From an uncultured Clostridia bacterium (GTDB lineage: Bacteria > Bacillota > Clostridia > Lachnospirales > Lachnospiraceae), in the NCBI GenBank assembly GCA_947178045.1, contig CAMWWR010000147.1:1-5510 (forward strand): DNA of 5,510 nucleotides. The letters run 5' to 3'. Position numbers and translations under genes: made by a program. How positions within the stretch are numbered: the first letter of the stretch is position 1; each line of letters starts with the position of its first letter. The notes beneath the pieces are model-generated. The model saw nothing but the letters and a program-made list of their open reading frames with translations. It ran no database searches and was not told the origin of the DNA. Of this stretch, positions 1 through 4,190 are shown one piece after another.

Positions 1-766
1 ACCCCCCGCCCATACCGGCGAGGTCGAGGGTCATCACACGCTTTTCCGCGATGACCTCCGGCACATCCCCCTCGACAATCTTCTGAGCGAGCCCCTCCGC
101 CACGGCGGTCTTGCCGACGCCCGGCTCCCCGACAAGGCACGGGTTGTTTTTCGTTCTGCGGCTCAGAATCTGAATGACGCGCTGAATCTCCGTCTCCCGC
201 CCGATGACCGGGTCAAGTCTGCCCTCCCGCGCGAACTGCGTGAGGTCGCGGCTGTACTGATTCAGGGTAGGGGTCTGCTGCCTGCCGCGCGGTCTTCCCT
301 TCGCACCGAGCTCATTCTTGTACGCCGATACGTCCGCGCCCGTCGCCGCCATCGTATCCACATAGAGCTTCTGAAGATTGACGCCGAGCGTGTTGAGCAG
401 GCGCACGGCGATGCAGTCCGCCTCCCGGATAAGCGCCAGCAGGATGTGCTCCGTGCCGATGCGCTCCGCCTTCAGTTTCTGGCTCTCCTTCGCGCTCGCC
501 TCCAGAATTTTGCGCGCGCGCGGCGTAAAATTGTCCCTCTCCATAATCTTGATGCCGTTGGTCGGCGCGATCAGCTGATTTACCAGCTCCAGCAGCTTTT
601 CCTCGTCGACCTCGTGCTCGATAAGGATTCGCCCCGCGACCCCGTCCGCCTTCGTCAGTCCGATCAGCAGATGCTCCGTTCCGATATAATTATGGGAAAG
701 CTGATACGCCGTTGAGGTTGCGTAGCGTATCGCCTCCCTTGCGTTTTCCGTAAATCTGTCTTCCAT
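1..766 (-). CDS. clpC: ClpC, AAA+ unfoldase of the ClpCP protease (N-terminal 255 residues, cut by the window edge)
   Basis: Cytoplasmic Hsp100 ATPase that unfolds substrates and feeds them to ClpP; in Firmicutes it recognises proteins carrying phosphoarginine placed by McsB. The visible 255 residues begin [16 protein letters not shown] and contain two Clp_N repeats (about 4-70 and 78-145, each with an IGTEH(I/L)LL-type motif), a basic linker near 154-165 ([10 protein letters not shown]), then the first AAA+ domain with DPVIGRE near 186-192 and Walker A GEPGVGKT at 213-220. Family members are usually about 810-820 residues, so roughly two thirds lies outside the window. The start at 766 is fixed by a consensus AGGAGG at 772-777, 5 nt upstream. 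It is the last visible gene of the gntR-mcsA-mcsB-clpC operon, 61 nt after mcsB. The last visible residues read LAGMGGG where the family normally has a GMVAG(S/T)KYRGEFEER-like stretch; see findings. The assignment to ClpC rather than ClpE or ClpB rests on the double Clp_N domain and the operon context. Confidence 0.97.
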   Translation of the reverse strand, partial: MEDRFTENAREAIRYATSTAYQLSHNYIGTEHLLIGLTKADGVAGRILIEHEVDEEKLLELVNQLIAPTNGIKIMERDNFTPRARKILEASAKESQKLKAERIGTEHILLALIREADCIAVRLLNTLGVNLQKLYVDTMAATGADVSAYKNELGAKGRPRGRQQTPTLNQYSRDLTQFAREGRLDPVIGRETEIQRVIQILSRRTKNNPCLVGEPGVGKTAVAEGLAQKIVEGDVPEVIAEKRVMTLDLAGMGGG

Positions 767-771
767 ATTCG

Positions 772-777
772 CCTCCT
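772..777 (-). promoter_or_regulatory. Ribosome binding site of clpC
   Basis: AGGAGG on the minus strand, 5 nt before the ATG at 766. This is a full consensus Shine-Dalgarno site and it decides the clpC start. Confidence 0.9.
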
Positions 778-784
778 TCTGCGG

Positions 785-811
785 GCAGGGCGGCTTTGGC
801 ATCCGCCCTGC
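785..811 (-). other. Intercistronic hairpin between mcsB and clpC
   Basis: A perfect 9-bp GC-rich stem (785-793 pairs with 803-811; minus-strand arms GCAGGGCGG and CCGCCCTGC) with a 9-nt loop occupies the middle of the 61-nt gap between the mcsB stop and clpC. No U-run follows; the clpC ribosome binding site starts 7 nt after the stem. It is therefore unlikely to be a simple terminator. It could act as an mRNA stability or processing element, or tune clpC translation. The structure is seen in the sequence; the role is inference. Confidence 0.6.
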
Positions 812-827
812 GCTGTTCTGTCACACC

Positions 828-1859
828 TTAAATTTCGCAGCCGCTCATCAGCCGGTTCAGATATTTCCCCCGGTACGCCGCGCGCTCCGCGGCGGTCATG
901 CTCTTCCCGCAGACCTTCTGCAGGTTTGCAGGCTGAATCCGTATCATCTGCTCGTACAGCCCGATGCTCTTTTTCAGCGGCAGCAGCCCGAGATCCCTCC
1001 CGAGCTTAAGCTGCGCGAGCAGCGTCAGCCCGTCCTCGGTGCTGATCTGCTTCGCGTAGCGCAGGACGCCGTAGGAGCGGTACACCTTATCCTCGATCTC
1101 GTCCGCGCTGACGGAGCAGAGATACTCCCGGTGCTGGTTCTCCTGATCGACGATCTGCCGCAGAATCTGCCGCAGACTGTCGATGATTTCGTGCTCGGTG
1201 CAGCCGATCGTCTTCCGGTTTGACAACCGGTAGAGATAGCCCTGCGTTTTTGTGCCCTCCCCCGGAATCCCGCGTATCATAAAGCCGTATTTCGCGACCT
1301 CGTCCGCAAGCCTCTGTATCTTCCCCGTCATCGTGAGCGCCGGCAGAAACATCAGGTACGATGCCCGCATTCCGGTCCCCGCGTTAATCGGCGAGGTCGT
1401 CAGATATCCGAGCCGGTCGTCGAACGCATAGCCGAGCTCCTCCAGACAGTCGTCGATCCGGTTCGCCCGAAAATATGCCCCCTCCAGATCCGCGCCCTGC
1501 GCGACCGACTGTATGCGGATATGATCCTCCTCGTTCACCATGATGCTGATCCCCTCGTCCTCCGACAGCACGAGCGCGGTCTCCTGCGGCTTCTGCGCGA
1601 TCTGGCCGCTGATGATATACCATTCCTTCAGCGACGCCTTCTCCAGCTCGGAAAGCTTATTCACACTGCACGAATAATATTTCATGCCGTCCCTGCCCTC
1701 GAGCAGCGGCGCCTGGTTCCTCACGCTCTGGGTGAGCAGCACGCATTCCTTCTCCTTCATTTTTCCCGCGAAATGATACTCGGCCAGGTTTCGGGCCAGC
1801 CGCACGCGGCTCGATATCACGATGCTGTCTTCCTCCCTGTTCTCATACCATTTGTTCAT
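828..1859 (-). CDS. mcsB: McsB, protein arginine kinase
   Basis: ATP:guanido phosphotransferase-family enzyme that phosphorylates arginine side chains of proteins, marking them for ClpCP degradation. The 343-residue protein is slightly shorter than Bacillus McsB (about 360). Guanido-kinase motifs appear in order: SSRVRLARN at 16-24, NEEDH at 109-113 (the NEED-type specificity loop), GYLTTSPINAGTGMRAS at 151-167, GEGT at 200-203 and SNRKTIG at 213-219. The N-terminal domain of metazoan creatine and arginine kinases is absent, as expected for McsB. Its ATG overlaps the mcsA stop as ATGA, indicating translational coupling, and a GGGAGG site at 1867-1872 lies 7 nt upstream. The C-terminal region that in Bacillus McsB carries the phosphoarginine-binding RDxxRA motif reads RAAYRG (326-331) here, so the Asp is missing. 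Catalytic motifs look intact, so I expect an active kinase; allosteric control by phosphoarginine may differ. Confidence 0.97.
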   Translation of the reverse strand: MNKWYENREEDSIVISSRVRLARNLAEYHFAGKMKEKECVLLTQSVRNQAPLLEGRDGMKYYSCSVNKLSELEKASLKEWYIISGQIAQKPQETALVLSEDEGISIMVNEEDHIRIQSVAQGADLEGAYFRANRIDDCLEELGYAFDDRLGYLTTSPINAGTGMRASYLMFLPALTMTGKIQRLADEVAKYGFMIRGIPGEGTKTQGYLYRLSNRKTIGCTEHEIIDSLRQILRQIVDQENQHREYLCSVSADEIEDKVYRSYGVLRYAKQISTEDGLTLLAQLKLGRDLGLLPLKKSIGLYEQMIRIQPANLQKVCGKSMTAAERAAYRGKYLNRLMSGCEI

Positions 1860-2443
1860 CGGGATACCTCCCCCTTTTCCCGCTTCAGCTCCCTGAGCCG
1901 GTCGCGCAGCGCAGCCGCCAGCTCATATTCCTCCCGCTCCACGGCCTGGTCAAGCTGCAGGCGGAGCCGCTCGATTTCACTCAGCTCCGGAGCCGGCTCC
2001 GCCTGCTGTGCCTGCCGCTCGGCTCTCTCGCCCGCACTCTTCGGCCGTTTGCCCACATGGACATCCGAGCCCTGTATATTCTTCATATTGCGGGTCAGCA
2101 GCTTTCCGAAATTCCGGTAGCACGCGGCGCAGCCGAAACGCCCGTGCTCCTTGAATTCCTCATAAGTCATGCCGCATTCCGGACAGGCAAGTCCTGTCTC
2201 CGCCCCCGAAGGAGCGGAGCCCTGGCTCTTTTCCCTTACGCGCGTCCGCTCCTGCTCTCCCTCGAACAGTCCGGACAGAAGGCCGCCCAGCGAGAAGGTC
2301 TCGCCCCCGAACGGAGCCTTCAGCCGCAGACTCGTATTTCTCGCCGCGCATTCCTCACAGAGATACTGTTCCTTTTTTTCCCCGTTAATAATCTCCGTAT
2401 AAAAAATTCTTGCCTCTCTGGCCTTGCAGATATTACATAGCAT
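1856..2443 (-). CDS. mcsA: McsA, zinc-finger/UVR-domain activator of McsB
   Basis: Cytoplasmic partner that activates the McsB kinase and is linked to heat and metal stress control in Firmicutes. The predicted 195-residue protein has a first CxxC pair at C3/C6 and a second at C29/C32, then CPECGMTYEEF with C87/C90 and C105/C108 followed by the conserved FGKLLTRNMKNIQGSDVHVGKRP-type segment (about 112-134). After an Ala/Glu-rich linker comes a C-terminal UVR motif (about 156-188, coiled-coil-like, EREEYELAAALRDRLRELK). I chose ATG 2443 over the in-frame ATG 2491 because McsA normally starts just before its first CxxC, and an AAGGGAA-type site at 2451-2457 sits 7 nt upstream. The longer form would add 16 residues with no family character. 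It overlaps mcsB by 4 nt and follows the GntR gene by 60 nt. Start choice is the main uncertainty. Confidence 0.93.
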   Translation of the reverse strand: MLCNICKAREARIFYTEIINGEKKEQYLCEECAARNTSLRLKAPFGGETFSLGGLLSGLFEGEQERTRVREKSQGSAPSGAETGLACPECGMTYEEFKEHGRFGCAACYRNFGKLLTRNMKNIQGSDVHVGKRPKSAGERAERQAQQAEPAPELSEIERLRLQLDQAVEREEYELAAALRDRLRELKREKGEVSR

Positions 2444-2503
2444 AAAATCATTCCCTTCCCAATTTTGCTGACATCTTAGAGAAACGCCCATTAAAGCATT
2501 TCC

Positions 2504-2872
2504 TTAGAGAAACTCGTCGTAGATCTGATCCACCGCCTGATGGATCTCATCCCGCGAAATATCCTTGCAGATCGCGCGTGCCATAATGACGCGCAGCTGT
2601 GCTTTCAGCTTTTCAACAGCCTGCAGCTTGTCATAATCAAGCGCGACGACGGCCCCCTTCCTCCGGTCGAGCTTGAGATACCCCTCCTGCCGTAGGATTC
2701 CGTAAGCCTTGTTTACCGTGTGCATATTGATGCCGATATCGTCCGCCAGCTCGCGCACGGACGGCAGGCTGTCGCCGTCCCGCAGCTGAGCGGCCGCGAT
2801 ACCGAGAATGATCTGATTACAGAGCTGCACATAGATCGCCTCGTCGCTGTTAAAGTCTATTCGAACGATCAC
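2504..2872 (-). CDS. GntR-family (YtrA-like) transcriptional regulator heading the mcsA-mcsB-clpC operon
   Basis: Short GntR-type DNA-binding repressor, 122 residues, the usual size of the YtrA subfamily (winged helix plus a short helical dimerisation tail, no large effector domain). The typical opening IDFNSDEAIYVQLCNQI (5-21) leads into the winged helix, with LPSVRELADDIGINMHTVNK (36-55) as the helix-turn-helix and YGILRQEGYL (57-66) before the wing. Residues 80-122 form the C-terminal helices. I start it at GTG 2872, because a perfect AGGAGGT (2879-2885) lies 6 nt upstream; an upstream GTG at 2998 in the same frame lies before the promoter and inside a hairpin. The gene occupies the place held by ctsR in Bacillus, and it does not resemble CtsR. 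With the palindrome overlapping its promoter it probably represses its own operon. The inducing signal cannot be read from the sequence; related YtrA-type regulators often answer to antibiotics or cell-envelope stress, but that is family knowledge only. Confidence 0.93.
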   Translation of the reverse strand: MIVRIDFNSDEAIYVQLCNQIILGIAAAQLRDGDSLPSVRELADDIGINMHTVNKAYGILRQEGYLKLDRRKGAVVALDYDKLQAVEKLKAQLRVIMARAICKDISRDEIHQAVDQIYDEFL

Positions 2873-2878
2873 GCTCTC

Positions 2879-2885
2879 ACCTCCT
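2879..2885 (-). promoter_or_regulatory. Ribosome binding site fixing the GTG start of the GntR gene
   Basis: AGGAGGT on the minus strand, 6 nt before GTG 2872. The next GTG (2878-2880), which overlaps this site, runs into TGA after three codons, so only 2872 fits. Confidence 0.88.
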
Positions 2886-2904
2886 GTTTTCCCAAAGCCA
2901 CCAT

Positions 2905-2927
2905 TTGTTATATATATCATATAACAA
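2905..2927. promoter_or_regulatory. Perfect inverted repeat over the operon promoter, candidate GntR operator
   Basis: Arms TTGTTATAT (2905-2913) and ATATAACAA (2919-2927) are exact reverse complements around a 5-nt centre. The repeat covers the -10 box and the probable start point of the operon promoter, where a bound dimer would block RNA polymerase. Small GntR repressors bind such palindromes next to their own genes. The repeat is plainly visible; the binding by the downstream GntR protein is inference. Confidence 0.75.
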
Positions 2928-2944
2928 TCGGCGCGGATTGTCAA
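2916..2944 (-). promoter_or_regulatory. Sigma-A-type promoter of the gntR-mcsA-mcsB-clpC operon
   Basis: On the minus strand, -35 TTGACA (2939-2944, exact consensus), a 17-nt spacer and -10 TATGAT (2916-2921, one mismatch). Transcription would start near 2909, giving a leader of about 37 nt before GTG 2872. No CtsR-type tandem heptads (GGTCAAA) and no CIRCE element are visible around it. Confidence 0.88.
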
Positions 2945-2982
2945 CGTGCGGAATGAATTGCCTTGCCTGCCAGCCTCATGCA

Positions 2983-3017
2983 AAGAGGGTGAAAGCACAG
3001 ATTGCTTTCACCCTCTT
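2983..3017 (-). terminator. 15-bp perfect hairpin between the upstream segment and the operon promoter
   Basis: Arms 2983-2997 and 3003-3017 (minus-strand 5' arm AAGAGGGTGAAAGCA) are exact reverse complements with a 5-nt loop. It begins 5 nt after the stop codon of the short ORF at 3023-3238 and lies about 40 nt before the operon's -35 box. On the minus strand only a short T-stretch follows (CTCTTTGC), and on the plus strand there is none. I read it as a minus-strand terminator with a weak U-tract; it would keep upstream transcription out of the operon. Confidence 0.6.
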
Positions 3018-3022
3018 ACCCC

Positions 3023-3238
3023 TCAATCCCCTGAGTCGAGCCATTCCTCTATTGCCTTTTTTGAAGTTCCTGCTTCAAATCTCTTTCCCTTCATCCATTC
3101 TGCGGAATCAAAATCATAGCTCTCCTGTTTCCCCAGTGCCATCGTTTTTACATTCGCTGCAAATGCCCTGAAATCAACACTTTTGGGAATGGCAGATGCA
3201 CCCGTGCAGGGGCGGCTATCGTTAAATTTTGCACCCAA
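3023..3238 (-). CDS. Unrecognised short ORF, possibly the 3' end of a broken gene
   Basis: I do not recognise a family. The frame is open from just after a TAA at 3254-3256 to the TGA at 3023-3025. From about residue 18 onward codon use looks like real coding sequence: residues run KSVDFRAFAANV, then an aromatic/acidic stretch (ESYDFDSAEWMKGKRF) and an amphipathic acidic tail ending KKAIEEWLDSGD. No signal peptide, membrane segment or known motif is seen. The first possible start is a TTG at 3238 without a convincing ribosome binding site, and the first residues (SRPCTGAS) look less protein-like. It may therefore be the C-terminal part of a longer gene whose 5' end was lost, or a small gene with an internal start. 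The hairpin 5 nt after the stop supports a true gene end. Lower GC than the operon downstream. Confidence 0.35.
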   Translation of the reverse strand: MGAKFNDSRPCTGASAIPKSVDFRAFAANVKTMALGKQESYDFDSAEWMKGKRFEAGTSKKAIEEWLDSGD

Positions 3239-3288
3239 AGAAATTTCACAAGTTTAGCGCAACCCTCTTGGACAACCAGAAGCTGCAA

Positions 3289-3720
3289 CTAAACTTCTAA
3301 TTCCATAGTGTTATGAATAATACCCTCTTCCCAAAAATCTTCTGATGTAACTTTAAAGCCAAATTTTTCATAAAATCCTACTGCATGTTTTTGGGCATCC
3401 ATACATATTTTTTTGCATTTCATTTTTTCTTTTATTGTAATTAAACTTTGTTCTAATAAATCTCTGCCAATACCATTGCCATGTTTCAAAGTTAACACTC
3501 TTCCTAGTTTTACAACACTTTCTTCACTGTAAAATGCTCTTAAATAAGCAATTACCTTATTGTCCTCTATCAAAAAGCAGTGCAGACTGGTATAATCAAC
3601 ATCATCCATATCCTGGTAAAGAATCTTTTGCTCCATAATAAAAATTTCAGCCCTGGCTTTTAATATCTCATATAATTCAATTGTTGTTAATTCATTAAAT
3701 TTTTTCGCCATGAAACTCAT
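3289..3720 (-). CDS. ElaA-like GNAT N-acetyltransferase
   Basis: GCN5-related N-acetyltransferase that would move an acetyl group from acetyl-CoA to an unidentified amine; cytoplasmic, 143 residues (ElaA is about 150). ElaA hallmarks appear in order: RAEIFIMEQKILYQDMDD (23-40, matching the family's R-x-x-VF-VEQ...YQDxD), the acetyl-CoA loop GRVLTLKHGNGIGRDLL (73-89, with His80 in the usual Arg/Gln position), MDAQKHAVGFYEKFGF (107-122) and the terminal EEGIIHNTMELEV (131-143; ElaA has EDGIPHxxM). ATG 3720 is preferred because the frame's longer start (3831) lies upstream of the gene's own promoter at 3779-3807, and a GGGA-type site precedes 3720; ATG 3711 remains possible. The gene is clearly AT-rich compared with both flanking regions, suggesting separate acquisition. 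It appears monocistronic, with a terminator upstream and its own promoter. The family call is solid; the substrate is unknown. Confidence 0.93.
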   Translation of the reverse strand: MSFMAKKFNELTTIELYEILKARAEIFIMEQKILYQDMDDVDYTSLHCFLIEDNKVIAYLRAFYSEESVVKLGRVLTLKHGNGIGRDLLEQSLITIKEKMKCKKICMDAQKHAVGFYEKFGFKVTSEDFWEEGIIHNTMELEV

Positions 3721-3778
3721 AATTACATCCCTGACCTCTCCCTGCAATCCTGATTTTCCGGTCACTCTCAACATCAAA

Positions 3779-3807
3779 ATTATACCGCAATTATTCGCAA
3801 ATTTCCA
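3779..3807 (-). promoter_or_regulatory. Promoter of the GNAT acetyltransferase gene
   Basis: On the minus strand, -35 TGGAAA (3802-3807, 4 of 6 consensus bases), a 17-nt spacer and a perfect -10 TATAAT (3779-3784). Transcription would start near 3772, about 50 nt before ATG 3720. It lies just downstream of the terminator at 3838-3884, consistent with an independent transcription unit. Confidence 0.75.
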
Positions 3808-3837
3808 TACACAGTAATACTCTATTTCCATGCACAG

Positions 3838-3884
3838 AAAAAGCGGCCGACGGCATCTTGCACAAACCCTATGCCCCGGCCGCT
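3838..3884 (-). terminator. Rho-independent terminator after the oxidoreductase remnant
   Basis: On the minus strand, an 8-bp GC stem (3877-3884 with 3842-3849, CGGCCGCT/AGCGGCCG as read on the plus strand) continues past a small internal loop into a 5-bp stem (3871-3875 with 3852-3856, ATGCC/GGCAT). The apical loop is 14 nt. The stem runs directly into a T-run (GCTTTTTCTG) ending at 3838. This is a good intrinsic terminator on the minus strand only. It probably served the oxidoreductase gene of which only a piece is left. Confidence 0.75.
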
Positions 3885-3920
3885 GCTTTCTTTAAATCTC
3901 TGCACCGCCCTCCTTCGCCT

Positions 3921-4070
3921 TTTAACAAGCTCCATTGATTTCTTTATCAGAACGCCAGAACAGGACTTACTTGGCATCCTAAACTTCTCCACCTGAAGAA
4001 TCTTATAGCCTTTTTCCGCTAAGAGCTTAGACGCCGTGCATCCTGCAGGCCCCGCCCCGACCACTATCAC
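3921..4070 (-). pseudogene. 5' remnant of an FAD/NAD(P)-dependent oxidoreductase (geranylgeranyl-reductase-like)
   Basis: About 50 residues read VIVVGAGPAGCTASKLLAEK..., the N-terminal FAD-binding Rossmann fold of the flavin oxidoreductases related to geranylgeranyl reductase. The dinucleotide motif GAGPAG is at residues 5-10 and the ribose-binding acidic residue Glu28 closes the GxGxxG-x17-E pattern; KSCSGVLIKKSMELVK follows, the usual second motif region. Intact members have several hundred residues. Here homology stops near 3921, and the frame runs into a basic low-complexity tail and the terminator, ending at 3822. At the other side an in-frame TAG (4080-4082) comes three codons before the motif, so the expected Met-x-Tyr-Asp start is also lost. 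In another frame, KAKEGGAEI and a TAA at 3892-3894 lie just before the terminator and may be the surviving C-terminus after an internal deletion; that part is speculative. Confidence 0.75.
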
Positions 4071-4082
4071 ATAAATGTGCTA

Positions 4083-4190
4083 TCAGGAAAGTACAAATAC
4101 CCAAAGTCAGCTTGTTGTATGGGCAAGCCGATTTTGGGCGTTTATGCGTTACATAGGTATACAAAGGGGAAACCAAAAGAGGATTGGGAG
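4083..4190. other. Short intergenic stretch with no recognised feature
   Basis: Between the stop of the SUKH gene and the oxidoreductase remnant I see no gene, convincing terminator hairpin, promoter or repeat on either strand. It may be further debris from the rearrangement that truncated the oxidoreductase. Confidence 0.5.

Noticed and set aside
378..715. Two plus-strand ORFs opposite clpC (378-578 and 446-715)
   Set aside because: They are antisense to well-conserved ClpC coding sequence, arginine/leucine-rich as expected from GC-rich antisense frames, and have no recognisable domain.
785..811. The mcsB-clpC hairpin as a transcription terminator
   Set aside because: No U-run follows the stem, and clpC lies directly after it in the same operon order known from other Firmicutes.
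1521..2440. Plus-strand ORFs opposite mcsA and mcsB (1521-2120, 2057-2440, 2169-2402)
   Set aside because: These are antisense shadows of high-GC coding regions with no motif and no ribosome binding site.
2444..2491. Longer McsA starting at ATG 2491
   Set aside because: An AAGGAA-like site precedes it, but McsA proteins start just before their first CxxC, and the added 16 residues look non-conserved. Not fully excluded.
2873..2960. CtsR heptad operators or a CIRCE element at the operon promoter
   Set aside because: I looked for tandem GGTCAAA and for TTAGCACTC-N9-GAGTGCTAA and found neither; TTGACA here is the -35 box.
2873..2998. N-terminal extension of the GntR protein to a GTG at 2998
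   Set aside because: The extension would start inside the hairpin and upstream of the promoter, has no family character, and a perfect ribosome binding site fixes GTG 2872.
3239..3288. Possible further coding remnant upstream of the short unknown ORF
   Set aside because: Alternative minus-strand frames here are short, lack a start signal and have no recognisable motif.
3721..3831. 180-residue form of the acetyltransferase starting at 3831
   Set aside because: The extension spans the TATAAT promoter of the gene and does not match ElaA; the family match begins near the ATG at 3711-3720.
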